Part shown: positions 54,466-63,848 of the stretch, piece by piece
How the letters are laid out: each line of letters opens with the position of its first letter
Position numbering within the stretch: position 1 is the stretch's first letter
DNA from: Acidobacteriota bacterium
GTDB taxonomy: Bacteria > Acidobacteriota > Thermoanaerobaculia > Multivoradales > Multivoraceae
DNA: 64,000 nucleotides
Assembly: GCA_029263415.1 (NCBI GenBank)
Contig: JAJCXN010000004.1
Location: 1-64,000, forward strand
Reading direction: 5' to 3'
Notes under the pieces: model-generated
Seen by the model: the letters and a program-made list of their open reading frames with translations, nothing else
Databases searched by the model: none
What the model was told of the DNA's origin: nothing
Translations under genes and position numbers: made by a program

Positions 54466-55227
54466 ATGTCTAGCGTGCGAGAGACCATCCTGCGCTTGTT
54501 GAAGATGGCGGTGCGCTGGGCCGCATATGGAACGCTATTTGTCGGCCTCGTGGGCATCTTCGCCTACTGGACCTTCAGTAGTTCCGTGCGCCGTGGTGGC
54601 ATGCCAGCCCCGGACGTACTGGGGCTGACCGTTGAGCAGTCTCGCGAGCTGGTGGGAGCATCTGGGCTCGAGGTGCGCCACCGCCAAGCGGAAGACCGCT
54701 TCGACGACACCACGCCGGCGGGGCGGATTCTTCAACAAGATCCGCGGCCCGCAAATCCCATGAAGCGCGGTGGCGTGGTCACCGTTGTGTTGTCGCGAGG
54801 GCAGCAGTTGGTCAAAGTGCCCGACTTGTCGGGCAAAGCAATGCAAGCAGCGCAGACTGAGCTGGCAGCCGCCGGACTCATGCCGGGCAGGATCTCGCGG
54901 GTCTTTTGGCCCGGCGGGGAGCCCAATACGGTTGTGATGCAGGATCCAGTCGCCGAGGTGGAGATCGGGCAGGGCTCGGCAATCGAATTGTTGGTTGCGA
55001 TTCAAGACCCGGGCGCGGCCTTTGTGATGCCCGATCTGGTCTATCGCCGCGCCGAGGTGGTTCGCCAGATGTTTGAAGGCCGCGGCTTTCGCTTTGGCTC
55101 GGTAAAGTACGAACCCTATGAAGGGGTCGAGGAGGGCGTGGTTCTGCGACATACTCCGTTGGCTGGGCACCCGCTAAGGCGGCACGATTCGATCACCCTG
55201 GTCGTTGCGGCGGGCGCTCTACCGTAG
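54466..55227 (+). CDS. Membrane-anchored PASTA-domain protein
   Basis: A 253-residue protein with one membrane helix (YGTLFVGLVGIFAYWTF, residues 22-38) and three PASTA domains: 44-110 (APDVLGLTVEQSRELVGASG), 112-175 (KVPDLSGKAMQAAQTELAAA) and 180-253 (VMPDLVYRRAEVVRQMFEGR). Known: PASTA domains bind peptidoglycan fragments or muropeptides, usually on kinases or penicillin-binding proteins; no kinase or transpeptidase domain is present here. It follows rseP by 3 bases. Confidence 0.9.
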   Translation: MSSVRETILRLLKMAVRWAAYGTLFVGLVGIFAYWTFSSSVRRGGMPAPDVLGLTVEQSRELVGASGLEVRHRQAEDRFDDTTPAGRILQQDPRPANPMKRGGVVTVVLSRGQQLVKVPDLSGKAMQAAQTELAAAGLMPGRISRVFWPGGEPNTVVMQDPVAEVEIGQGSAIELLVAIQDPGAAFVMPDLVYRRAEVVRQMFEGRGFRFGSVKYEPYEGVEEGVVLRHTPLAGHPLRRHDSITLVVAAGALP

Positions 55228-55269
55228 TCGGCATTTCGCGACTCCGTCACCCTATTCAGTTCAAAGCCA

Positions 55270-55929
55270 ATGCAAATCGCCCCATCTGTCCTTGCCGCCG
55301 ACTTAGGCGACCTCCGCGGTGCGCTGGATCTCTGCGCGCGTGGCGATGCAGACCTCATCCACGTTGATGTTATGGATGGCCACTTCGTCCCGAACCTAAG
55401 CTTCGGCCCTCCGGTCATTGAAGGGATCGATCGCCATACCGAGCAGCCGCTCGACATTCATCTGATGGTGGAACGTCCAGAAGAACTGATGGACAAGTAT
55501 CTAGCCTTCAACCCGCATTGGGTTTCGGTGCATTTCGAAGCAACCACCCACCTCGATCGCCTGATCAACTTGATCAAAGATTCGGGCGTCGGAGCGGGCG
55601 TCGCTCTCAATCCCGCGACCCCGATCGAAGTCCTTTCGGACATCTTAGGAACGCTCGACTTTGTACTGATCATGTCGGTCAACCCAGGTTTCGCTGGGCA
55701 ACCCTTCGTCCGCTATTCCTTGGACAAGGTGAGGCGACTCAAGAGACTCATCGAGGAGCGCGGTTTGCACACCAAGATCGAGATCGATGGGGGCGTGGCA
55801 GGCCGCAATCTGGAAGAGGTTAGAGATTCTGGAGTCGACGTGGCGGTAGTTGGTTCGGGAATCTTCGGCGTCGAGGATCCGTTGGCCGAACTCAGAGATC
55901 TGCGCGCGCGCGCGGGAGACCAGTCTTGA
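55270..55929 (+). CDS. rpe: Ribulose-phosphate 3-epimerase
   Basis: Interconverts ribulose-5-P and xylulose-5-P in the pentose phosphate pathway. In the 219-residue TIM barrel, IAPSVLAADLGDL, HVDVMDGHFVPNLSFGPPVI and the metal-binding region IHLMVERPEELM are intact, with VNPGFAGQPF and EIDGGVAGRNLEEV near the end. Its stop overlaps the bamD start (TGATG). Confidence 0.97.
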   Translation: MQIAPSVLAADLGDLRGALDLCARGDADLIHVDVMDGHFVPNLSFGPPVIEGIDRHTEQPLDIHLMVERPEELMDKYLAFNPHWVSVHFEATTHLDRLINLIKDSGVGAGVALNPATPIEVLSDILGTLDFVLIMSVNPGFAGQPFVRYSLDKVRRLKRLIEERGLHTKIEIDGGVAGRNLEEVRDSGVDVAVVGSGIFGVEDPLAELRDLRARAGDQS

Positions 55930-56900
55930 TGAGTCAGAAGCGTTTTTTGAACGGCATACTCCGGCGCCGGCGGGAGGCAGTCGGCCCCTTGGCTGTGCCG
56001 CTGACGGTGTTGGTGGTGACCCTTGCAATGTCGGTGGGCTGCGGTGGTGCAGGCCGTGAGGATCCCATTTTGCGTCTTTCAGCCGTCGAGTCATTAGAAG
56101 AAGGAAAGCGGCTGCTGGAAGCCGAGAAGTATCGGACAGCGAAGGACTACCTCCTGCACGCCTTTGAAGTTGAGCCAAATTCGTCCAGCGGTCGCGAAGG
56201 TCTGTTGTTAGCGGCAGATGCACTCTTTCTACGCGGTGGGTTCGACTCGTGGGTCGAGAGCGAGAGTCGCTACCGCGACTTCTTGAACCGCTTCCCCACG
56301 TCGCCGCGAGCTGACTACGCCCAGTTTCGAATTGCTCAATCTCTCATCGGTCGGATGGAGAAGCCGACTCGCGACCAACAAGTGACGCGTAAGGCGTATA
56401 CGGCGTTTGAAGATTTGATTCGCCTGTTCCCGACCAGCGACTACGTGGAGCAAGCGCGGGATGAGATGGTCACGGTCAAACAGCGGTTGGCGGAACACGA
56501 GTGGGTGGTCGCCTTCTACTACTTCCGTGCGTCCGGTGGCAGCAAGCGGTCTGCTCGGTTGGCTGGCCCTGCGGTATCCCGTCTCGAGTACTTGATGGAG
56601 ACTTACCCCGAGTACACTGAAATGGACAAAATCTACGCCCACCTTTGTCGCGCTCATGATCGTTTGGAACAACCGGAGAAGGCGGCCCGCGCATGCACGA
56701 CTCTGCGAGATCAGTACCCAGACAGCGAGCATGTCAAGTCGCTGCCGAAGCACCTCCGCTCATTGACCATCGAAGAGGGCGAGGTTGCTGCCGCAGCGAT
56801 AGCAGCCGAGCGGGAAGCGGCCAAAGCTGCACGAGAGGTGGCGGCTGCAGAGCAGGAATCGAAGGACGAGACCGAACCGCCGGGAGAATTGACCCCTTGA
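55929..56900 (+). CDS. bamD: Outer membrane assembly lipoprotein BamD
   Basis: A 323-residue lipoprotein with lipobox VGC (Cys38) and five TPR-like repeats: AEKYRTAKDYLLHAFEVEPN and the SRYRDFLNRFPTSPRADYAQ block are typical of BamD/YfiO. It works with BamA to fold outer membrane proteins. ATG 55929 overlaps the rpe stop. A Glu/Ala-rich tail after 285 is longer than in most BamD proteins. Followed by a CpoB-like gene through a TTGA overlap. Confidence 0.87.
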   Translation: MSQKRFLNGILRRRREAVGPLAVPLTVLVVTLAMSVGCGGAGREDPILRLSAVESLEEGKRLLEAEKYRTAKDYLLHAFEVEPNSSSGREGLLLAADALFLRGGFDSWVESESRYRDFLNRFPTSPRADYAQFRIAQSLIGRMEKPTRDQQVTRKAYTAFEDLIRLFPTSDYVEQARDEMVTVKQRLAEHEWVVAFYYFRASGGSKRSARLAGPAVSRLEYLMETYPEYTEMDKIYAHLCRAHDRLEQPEKAARACTTLRDQYPDSEHVKSLPKHLRSLTIEEGEVAAAAIAAEREAAKAAREVAAAEQESKDETEPPGELTP

Positions 56901-57814
56901 CCGGTGTCGACGGCGTGCGCGGCTCACTGATGGCGCTCTTGGCGCTTAGCTTGGTGGGATGCGCGAGCCTGGCGCCACAGCAGTCGGATCCGCTTGCAGA
57001 GCAGATCGAGGCGTTGCGCGCAACAGTCATTAGCCTGCAGAAGAAGAACACGGTGACTGAGGTTGAGCTTCAGCGGCTGCGGGTGAAGGTGGCCGAGCTC
57101 GAGCTTGCCCAGGAGGCTGTGGAGCCGGTCAAGCGGTCAGTGGTCCCGAGCAGGCCCGCGCCGTCGCTTGCGCAGCAAGGCCCCGAGGATCCGATCGATG
57201 TCGCGCGATCTGGCCGCATTGAGTCGACGGATCTTGCCCCCGAACCGATTGCGGTTGAAACCGTGCCCGCGCGTCCTGAACGCATTGCGACTCGGCGCTC
57301 GGAAATAGGGACTCCGCGCCAACCCGGTTCGTCGCCGATCGAATCTCAGTTGCCTGCGCCTCAGTCAGCTGCGTTTGAGTCACCGGCGCCTCAGGCGGCT
57401 ACCCCCCAGACAGGTGGAAGCCGGATCCTGAGCGCGCAGGCACAGGCCCTGTATGACGAGGGGTACACGCAATACAACTTGCGCGAGTTCGTGGCTGCCG
57501 AGGCTACGTTCCAGCGCTATCTGCAACGATTCTCCGACACTAGTCTGGCCGACAACGCTCTGTACTGGATCGCAGAGGCACGCTACAGCCGAGGCGACTC
57601 GCGCGGCGCCCTGGCGTCGTTTCGCGAGACGGTGAACCGCTTTCCCTCGGGCAACAAGGCCCCAGACGCGCTACTGCGCTCGGGCCGGGTGTACGAGGAG
57701 TTGGGCGAGGAAGAAGCGGCTCTTTCCACATATCGAGAGCTGGTTGAGCGATTTCCCAATTCTGCGGATGCCCTGCTCGGTAGGGATCGCATACGCGCAC
57801 TGACCGGCGGCTAG
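56897..57814 (+). CDS. CpoB/YbgF-like Tol-Pal coordinator, lipoprotein
   Basis: A 305-residue envelope protein from TTG 56897. A lipobox LVGC (Cys22) is present, unlike the soluble E. coli CpoB. A coiled coil at about 30-75 (LAEQIEALRATVISLQKKN) would form the trimer, a Pro/Gln/Ala-rich linker runs from about 75 to 180, and TPR repeats fill 190-300 (LYDEGYTQYNLREFVAAEAT and YRELVERFPNSADALLG). The gene order bamD-cpoB suggests a shared outer membrane assembly transcript. The frame extends upstream to 56693, but that part overlaps bamD. Confidence 0.82.
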   Translation: MTGVDGVRGSLMALLALSLVGCASLAPQQSDPLAEQIEALRATVISLQKKNTVTEVELQRLRVKVAELELAQEAVEPVKRSVVPSRPAPSLAQQGPEDPIDVARSGRIESTDLAPEPIAVETVPARPERIATRRSEIGTPRQPGSSPIESQLPAPQSAAFESPAPQAATPQTGGSRILSAQAQALYDEGYTQYNLREFVAAEATFQRYLQRFSDTSLADNALYWIAEARYSRGDSRGALASFRETVNRFPSGNKAPDALLRSGRVYEELGEEEAALSTYRELVERFPNSADALLGRDRIRALTGG

Positions 57815-58051
57815 CTGAAGGCGTCTGGCCCGTTAATGGCATTCAATGCTTGACGAAATGAGCACGACGGGACCTCTTCACCTATGCCCCTCGGGCGGCG
57901 CAACTTGCGCGCTGTCAGTAGTTTCGGTCGATTCCACGATTGCTCGTTGCGCGGGGAGCCTGTAGACTATTGTCGATATCTTGATTCGACTTTGGTGCGT
58001 AAATCCGTGCGCGCGCGTTTTCGTGGTGCGATTCTGAGGAGCCAGTCCGTC

Positions 58052-59230
58052 ATGAGCCAGTCCAACAAAACCGTTTGGCGTTCCGTTGCTGCGTTGACCG
58101 CAGTGGCGCTGAGTTTCTTCGCCTTCGTTGGTGTTGCCGTCGCCCAGGACCCGCCGAAGAATCTCAAGCAGGTGGGCGATCATTGGACTGCGTGGGACCC
58201 CCCGCTCGATTTGCCCTCAGATGCCGACATCCACATCATCGAAAGCGGAGACAATCTCTGGGACCTGGCAGAGCGTTTCTTAAGCAGCCCCTACCTGTGG
58301 CCGCAGATCTGGGAACGTAACAGCTACATTCTCGACGCTCACTGGATCTATCCCGGAGATCCCTTGGTGCTAGGTATTCAGGTCGAGCCGCAGGATGTCC
58401 TTGAAATGACCGCCGCCGAAGAGCCGTTGTTCGATGAGATCGACGCGGGCTTCCGCTACGCCGATCCCTACGGTCGCATCCAGCAGCTCGGTAGCGGTGA
58501 CGACATCTATTGCAGTGGCTACATTGGCGAGCCCGGCGAGACGTTCTCGGTCCACATCGAGAACTCCGAATCGGACTTTCTCGGCCCGCGCATGCGCTCG
58601 ACGAGTGCAGCCGATGTGGGTTCCTACGGAATCGTTAGCGGCCTCAAGTACAACCTCGCGGTCGGTGACATTGTCTATCTCGACAGTGGCAGTGAAGCAG
58701 GCCTGGCCCCTGGCGACATCTTCACCGCGATCAAGCCCGGCGAACTAGTGCGCGATCCGGATACAGATGGGGTTGCAGGACAGCTCTACAACTACCAAGG
58801 GCGCGTCCGCGTCCTATCGGTGCAAGCAGGCTCGGCGATCGCCGAGGTGTCCTACAGCTGCGAGCAGATGATTGTAGGGGTTGGCCTTGAAGCTTTTGTG
58901 CGCGAGCCGATCCCTACGGAGCGCCGCTCGCCCACCCGGCCGGTCAACTACCCGGCGGAGAAGGAAAGCCTGGCCGGTGCAGCCCGTGTGCTGCATGCTA
59001 AAGATGGCATTCTGAGTATTGGCCAGGATCACGTCGTGTTCATCGACCTGCCCAGTGCAGATGCAATCCCAGGCGACATTTTTACCGTCTACCGCGTTAG
59101 CGACGACAGCAGATACCCGGTGGTGATTGGTGAGATTGCGATCTTGTCGGTGCACCCTCGGTCGGCGGTCGCGAAGGTCCTCGAATCGCGATATCCGGTC
59201 TACATTGGCGATGTTCTAGCAGCGAAGTAG
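58052..59230 (+). CDS. Exported LysM-domain protein
   Basis: A 392-residue protein with signal peptide (SVAALTAVALSFFAFVGVAV, cut near AQD). A LysM domain lies at about 60-107 with the pattern IHIIESGDNLWDLAERFLSS, PYLWPQIWERN and WIYPGDPLVL. The remaining 280 residues are strand-rich with at least two similar segments ending SGSEAGLAPGDIFTAIKPGE and PSADAIPGDIFTVYRV. LysM binds peptidoglycan; the other domain is unknown. ATG 58052 is chosen in a frame that opens at 57884. A candidate terminator follows 103 bases after the stop. Confidence 0.85.
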   Translation: MSQSNKTVWRSVAALTAVALSFFAFVGVAVAQDPPKNLKQVGDHWTAWDPPLDLPSDADIHIIESGDNLWDLAERFLSSPYLWPQIWERNSYILDAHWIYPGDPLVLGIQVEPQDVLEMTAAEEPLFDEIDAGFRYADPYGRIQQLGSGDDIYCSGYIGEPGETFSVHIENSESDFLGPRMRSTSAADVGSYGIVSGLKYNLAVGDIVYLDSGSEAGLAPGDIFTAIKPGELVRDPDTDGVAGQLYNYQGRVRVLSVQAGSAIAEVSYSCEQMIVGVGLEAFVREPIPTERRSPTRPVNYPAEKESLAGAARVLHAKDGILSIGQDHVVFIDLPSADAIPGDIFTVYRVSDDSRYPVVIGEIAILSVHPRSAVAKVLESRYPVYIGDVLAAK

Positions 59231-59332
59231 GCGATGCAGGACGGGCCCAAGGCAGGCCTTCGCAGAGAGGCTGGTTGTCGGCTTCAGTACCCGTTTCGAG
59301 CAGGTAGTTGCTGTGTTATCGTTCGCGCCGCC

Positions 59333-59358
59333 TAGCGTTCATCGAACGCCTGTTTTTT
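59333..59358 (+). terminator. Intrinsic terminator after the LysM gene
   Basis: GCGTTC (59335-59340) and GAACGC (59344-59349) form a 6-bp perfect stem with an ATC loop, followed by CTGTTTTTT (59350-59358). It lies 105 bases after the LysM stop and 84 bases before the Fis-like gene, so it probably ends the first transcript. Confidence 0.65.
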
Positions 59359-59441
59359 GATCTTCCGCGCGTCGATAGTTGCGCGGAGTTACCTCTCTCA
59401 TCCGCTTGAGCCTTGGCTCGCGGCTGCATCTGGAATCGCCC

Positions 59442-59723
59442 ATGTCGACTCCCCCAACTTCCGGCGCGCCAAACCGATCTCCCGCGGGAAACCTGCACCG
59501 CCAGCTCGGAGAGGTGATTAGCGAACTGGTTGCTGCCGGCGTGTCTTTAGAGCAGGCACGATGTGAGTTTGAGCGCCAGTACGTGGTCACAGCGCTCACT
59601 GTTGCCGACGGGGGCATCAAGCGCTCCGCTGAGATCCTAGGTGTGCACCGAAACACGCTGCGCAACAAGGTGAGCTCGCTCGGGATCCGGCCGGTTGATT
59701 ACGCGCCGCGGCGTCGCGGCTAG
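59442..59723 (+). CDS. Fis-type helix-turn-helix protein
   Basis: A 93-residue protein. After a short disordered Pro/Ser lead, the helix region RQLGEVISELVAAGVSLEQA is followed by the Fis-like HTH DGGIKRSAEILGVHRNTLRN then KVSSLGI. This HTH is seen at the end of NtrC-type activators and in stand-alone Fis. Length and architecture fit a small nucleoid or regulatory protein. ATG 59442 is preferred in the longer frame from 59379. Confidence 0.85.
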   Translation: MSTPPTSGAPNRSPAGNLHRQLGEVISELVAAGVSLEQARCEFERQYVVTALTVADGGIKRSAEILGVHRNTLRNKVSSLGIRPVDYAPRRRG

Positions 59724-60155
59724 CCAGCAGAGGTTGATGCGGTTGGCTCGCACCGAGCGCCGCCTGTGCGAAGGTTGGCACGGGGCGTGCAAAACCGAGG
59801 CTTTCTACGGCGACGGAAGGCTGGTCGTGCTCTCAGAAAGAGAAGCCACGAGTCACAACAGTCCAACTAGTTCCCGCGTAGAACCGTATTAGCTGGAGAG
59901 TGCTGGTCCCTGAGTACCTCTAGTGTCGAAACAGGCCATCCTGGCCTCTTCCGGCCTTTGTGGCGCGGCCCTTCTCAGAGCTGCCGCCGAACTTCGCCAT
60001 CGACTCGTTTGCTGCGCCGCTCTGGCGCGCACCACCGGCCAGCTCAAAGATTTTGCTGGTTCTCGGTCCTCGAGCAGGCACATTCTCCGTATAACAGGAC
60101 AAGCACCGCTGGGCGTGACGCTCGAGCGGACTCGGGACTGAACCAAACAAATCCC
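59724..60155. other. Intergenic region before the lytic transglycosylase
   Basis: About 430 bases with no accepted gene. A possible frame at 59695-59892 overlaps the Fis-like gene end and gives no family similarity. Short GGCC inverted repeats occur near 59934-59948 but without a T-tract. Confidence 0.4.
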
Positions 60156-60914
60156 ATGAAAAAACACACATTCAAGTTTCTAACTCTTGCGCTGACCGTG
60201 CCACTCTGTCTCGGACTGGTTGGTGATTTGTCGCCGTCGGAGGTCGAGATTACCCAGAGCCTGCCGCATCCTGCAGAGATCCAGCTCATGGAGGAGTTGG
60301 CGGCGTGGACTCAGGAGAATCCCACTTCCAGCCCATCGCGCCCATTCCCAGAAACCACGAGCCTCGCCTCGTCGGTGCATCGCTACCCAGAGAGCTTTTC
60401 GGTTTTCCGGCGGGTTGCCGGTCCACACGGTCGGTCGGCGACCCTCGCGACGCTGCCCTTTGGCCGTCAGATCGAGCGCGCCAGTGAGCGCCATCGTGTG
60501 GATCCGTTGCTGATCGCAGCGATCGTCTACGCTGAGTCTGGTTTCGATCCCGCAGCGATCTCGCCGGTTGGAGCGCAGGGTTTGATGCAGTTGATGCCCG
60601 CGACCGCTAGCTACTTGGGAGCCGCCGACAGCGAAAACCTAGTCGCGGCGGATCCAATGCGCAACCTCGAACTCGGTGCCTTGTACGTACGCCGCTTGAT
60701 GAAGCTCTATGGTGACGACATACCGCTGGTGCTCGCGGCCTACAACTCGGGGCCGGGCAACGTGCGGAAGTTCGACGGTATTCCACCGTTCGCCGAGACC
60801 CGTCGCTACGTCGAGAAGGTGCTCGAGCGATACATTGACCTACAGAACGCGGCACTCGCTGCTGATCAGTTCCGACGCGCGGATCTGAGCCTCGAACAAG
60901 TCGCTGGCTCTTAG
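60156..60914 (+). CDS. Lytic transglycosylase, SLT family
   Basis: Cleaves the glycosidic bond of peptidoglycan in the periplasm to form 1,6-anhydro ends. A signal sequence occupies 5-22 (TFKFLTLALTVPLCLGLVGD). The SLT domain covers about 100-235: catalytic Glu127 in IVYAESGFDPAAIS, GLMQLMPATASYLGA and AAYNSGPGNVRKF. The 252-residue protein is a minimal transglycosylase. Its 3' end overlaps the end of the convergent pmbA gene by four bases. Confidence 0.93.
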   Translation: MKKHTFKFLTLALTVPLCLGLVGDLSPSEVEITQSLPHPAEIQLMEELAAWTQENPTSSPSRPFPETTSLASSVHRYPESFSVFRRVAGPHGRSATLATLPFGRQIERASERHRVDPLLIAAIVYAESGFDPAAISPVGAQGLMQLMPATASYLGAADSENLVAADPMRNLELGALYVRRLMKLYGDDIPLVLAAYNSGPGNVRKFDGIPPFAETRRYVEKVLERYIDLQNAALAADQFRRADLSLEQVAGS

Positions 60915-62266
60915 TCGGACAGCAGGTCAACTCCTAGCAGTAGGGCCGTCGGGGCGGCCACGCACGCTGCGCGACCGCCTGGAAGCATGTGGTGAAGATC
61001 GCGGCCGACCGCTTCAATCCGGCTCAAGACTTGATCGTAGGGAACAGCGAGCACACTCTTGATCGGGGTTCCGACTGAGCCCTGGCTGATCTCGAAGCCA
61101 ATCACTGCTAGTTGCAACGTTCCGTCAGGAAGTCGCCGTGGCGCCTGATCTGAGCCGACCAGATAGGCGCCGTCGCGGAGCTCTTCCAGCATCGCCTTGG
61201 GTGGCGTCTGTGATGCCTCGAGGATCAGGTTGCTGCAACTGTGGCGGGGTAGGTCGCGCCAGCTAGCGCGATAGCGACAGCCAGTGAAAGGAGTCATATC
61301 CTCGTCGCCTCGGTGGGTCCATGGTTTGAGCCACGCGCAGCGCGTGCCGTTCGAGACCAGCTGGAGCGGTCGAGTTGGCACTCCCTCGCCGTCGGTCAGG
61401 CTCCATATCGACCCGACGGCGGCCGTCGGGTCGTCACGGATCGACACTGCTGATGCCGCAGCAGGTTGCTTGCTGGTCGAGCCCAGGAACTGTCGAGCGA
61501 TCCCGCCCAGGAGTGCGGATGTGACTTCCGGGGCCAGCAGTACGGTGGTCTCTTGCGCCCGGAAGGCCTGTGCCTTCTCTGCGATGGCAAGCCGATCAAC
61601 GAGTCGTTGGACGGTTTGGGCTGGACGGAGGGCGATGCCCGTACCGCCGCCGACATAGGCGCTCACCGTGCGGTCTTTGATCGAAAGCTCCAAACGGAGA
61701 CTGCTGGAGCGGGCGCGTTCACGGGCCTTCACGCCGTGCCCATTCACCAAGACAGTTTCTGAGGCACCGTCCGCTAGGCGTCCCTTGAGCGTAAACGCGC
61801 CGCTGATTTCGGTTTCTAGCAGATCGGAGATCTTCTCGATCAGGCGGCGAGCTTCGGCCTCGCTCAACAAGGGTCGGTCGAGTTCCGGAGCTGGCGCTCG
61901 CGAGGGTTCCCGATGGCTGGTTGCTATCTCGATAGCTGCGAGCGTCGGCAACTGCAGCGGCGCCTTGGAGACAAGACCCTTCGGCCCGAGGTTGTGTGCG
62001 AGGTCTGTTGTTGGCCAGCCTGCGGTGAACACCGCTAGTGACCCCTGCTTATCGCCGATTCGGACCGCATGGCCGGTCTCCTCGGCGGTCTGGCTGTCAA
62101 TCCGGAGAGCGTCTTGGGAGTTGATGGAGAAGGTCGCGATTCGTAACTTGCCCGCCTTTACCACGAGTTCCTTTTGAGGCGTACCGATCGCTTGAAACGG
62201 CGCCTCGCAGTTGTTGAGGCATTGCTCGAAGCGATCCTCCGATCCAGTGTCTAGAGCGGCACTCAT
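60911..62266 (-). CDS. TldD/PmbA-family protein, PmbA (TldE) type
   Basis: The inactive partner that forms a heterodimer with the TldD metalloprotease and processes small peptides or toxins. The 451-residue protein contains the PmbA_TldD N-terminal domain (EQCLNNCEAPFQAIGTPQKE) and the C-terminal domain with GTRCAWLKPWTHRGDEDMTP, but no HExxxH motif. ATG 62266 overlaps the TldD stop as ATGA, so the pair is translated together. Confidence 0.88.
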   Translation of the reverse strand: MSAALDTGSEDRFEQCLNNCEAPFQAIGTPQKELVVKAGKLRIATFSINSQDALRIDSQTAEETGHAVRIGDKQGSLAVFTAGWPTTDLAHNLGPKGLVSKAPLQLPTLAAIEIATSHREPSRAPAPELDRPLLSEAEARRLIEKISDLLETEISGAFTLKGRLADGASETVLVNGHGVKARERARSSSLRLELSIKDRTVSAYVGGGTGIALRPAQTVQRLVDRLAIAEKAQAFRAQETTVLLAPEVTSALLGGIARQFLGSTSKQPAAASAVSIRDDPTAAVGSIWSLTDGEGVPTRPLQLVSNGTRCAWLKPWTHRGDEDMTPFTGCRYRASWRDLPRHSCSNLILEASQTPPKAMLEELRDGAYLVGSDQAPRRLPDGTLQLAVIGFEISQGSVGTPIKSVLAVPYDQVLSRIEAVGRDLHHMLPGGRAACVAAPTALLLGVDLLSD

Positions 62267-63657
62267 GGTGCCTGCACCTGAATCTGATCGAGCCTAAGGC
62301 TCGGGCATCTTGCCCAGACCGGCATGCGTTGGCCGCCCTTGGCGCACCAGCCAGCGCCGCCTTCTGCGCGAATCGCGCCCACTGCCGACACCGAAGACAA
62401 GAGATCGGCGAGGCTTCCGCGTACCACCGTGAGGCCGACCCGCTCGCCGAGCGAACCGTTGTCGAACCTGCGCCCACATGCTGCAACTAGTGTGACCAGG
62501 CCGGTGATGGGCTCCAACGACCCACGGACGATTTGATCGAGCCAAAGACCCTCGCCGCTGAGCAGGGCCTCGTTCGATGTGGAACCTTCCAACATGTCGA
62601 GAAAGTAGGAGCGGGGGCCAGCGAGTTCGTGGCGAGAGGCACGCCGCCCGCAGCCGGGGTCGACGCTTGCGCTGCGTTCGCTCCAGGCCACATCTGCGAT
62701 CGGCTGGCCCACACGACCTTCGCGTAGTAGCCAGCGCTTCTTGGTGGGCGTGCCCTCATCATCGTGAGTGCGGCGCACGCCCACGGGGGCTGCGTTCGGA
62801 TCGTCGAGAACGCTGAGACTGGTGGCGCCCAGCTCAAGACCGATTGCGTCGCCCAGGTTGCCGGAAGCGCTCAAGATATCCGCCTCGAGCGCGTGCGCTA
62901 CGGCCTCGTGCAGAAAGACCGCAGCTGCGTGCGGACTCAGTACAACGTTGGCGCGTTCGGGGTGGGGCGGCCTCGCCTCGCGTGCTCTGAAACGTTCGAC
63001 TAAGAGGCTGGCTACATGTTGGCCAATCGAGCTTCGATCCTGCGTTCCGATCGCAGTGCCAGCTTCGCTTGAAGACAGTGGGAAGAGGCCTCCGACAGTT
63101 CGGTTTGTACCGTCGACGATCGCAGCGCTGAAGCTCACGTAGTTCTCGCTTTGGGGCTCCGCGAGGATGGCCGGTCCGACCACCAGGAGGTCGCGGCGAT
63201 GGTGCGTGAGTTCGACCGAGAACGGGAAAGCTGCGCGACGCTCCCGAACCGCCTCCTCGATACGTCGAGGGATTCGGGACAAGGATCCGCTGAGCGCTGG
63301 CCACGCAGCGCTCTCGAGCTCCAGGTGCGGTAGCGGTACCGATGAGAGACTCCGAGCGACGCGCCTTAGTGCCGCGTCAAAGTCACTGCCGTGGAAGGAG
63401 TCTCTGCTCTCTTGCCAGGAGCGGTCATTCGCCAGCAAACGCACCACAAACCCTTGCTCTCGATGGATCTTTTGCCTGGGTGAGTCGTTTGGCCGCTGGT
63501 CCGTTGACCAATGCAGGCGTTCTCGATGCGAGCGCTCAAAAAGCGCGTCGGCGCGCATGCCCGGTTCGGATTGGATTCGCGCGAGTAGGTGTGCGGCGCG
63601 CAGGTGGTCGAAGTCGATAATGCTCAAAGCCGATGGGGACCTCGGATTGCCAGGCAT
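62263..63657 (-). CDS. tldD: TldD-family zinc metallopeptidase
   Basis: The protease half of the TldD/TldE pair. In the 464-residue protein the zinc motif is HEAVAHALEAD, with H250, E251 and H255 keeping the HExxxH pattern; the usual HEAVGHGLEGD is changed to Ala at two Gly positions. The rest of the domain (SVLDDPNAAPVGVRRTHDDE then GTPTKKRWLLREGRVG) is typical. It diverges from the carboxylase gene with 191 bases between. The gene family also takes part in microcin maturation and CcdA degradation in E. coli, but the target here is unknown. Confidence 0.88.
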   Translation of the reverse strand: MPGNPRSPSALSIIDFDHLRAAHLLARIQSEPGMRADALFERSHRERLHWSTDQRPNDSPRQKIHREQGFVVRLLANDRSWQESRDSFHGSDFDAALRRVARSLSSVPLPHLELESAAWPALSGSLSRIPRRIEEAVRERRAAFPFSVELTHHRRDLLVVGPAILAEPQSENYVSFSAAIVDGTNRTVGGLFPLSSSEAGTAIGTQDRSSIGQHVASLLVERFRAREARPPHPERANVVLSPHAAAVFLHEAVAHALEADILSASGNLGDAIGLELGATSLSVLDDPNAAPVGVRRTHDDEGTPTKKRWLLREGRVGQPIADVAWSERSASVDPGCGRRASRHELAGPRSYFLDMLEGSTSNEALLSGEGLWLDQIVRGSLEPITGLVTLVAACGRRFDNGSLGERVGLTVVRGSLADLLSSVSAVGAIRAEGGAGWCAKGGQRMPVWARCPSLRLDQIQVQAP

Positions 63658-63848
63658 CGATGGATGCTCAAGTCGAAGCGTGTCATGGTACCTCGCGACT
63701 GTGTGGAGCTAGCGTAGGCCAAACAGAGATTTGAGTCCCGCCAAAGCTGTGCTGTGATAGGTACGCCAAAGATCCAACCCGACTTGAAAGCAGACAAACA
63801 CCCAAAGTCCTTTCCGGTCACCCGAGAGTCACGATTGAGAGTGAGCAA

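Noticed and set aside
59695-59892. 65-codon frame after the Fis-like gene
   Set aside because: It starts inside the preceding gene and shows no recognisable pattern or ribosome binding site.
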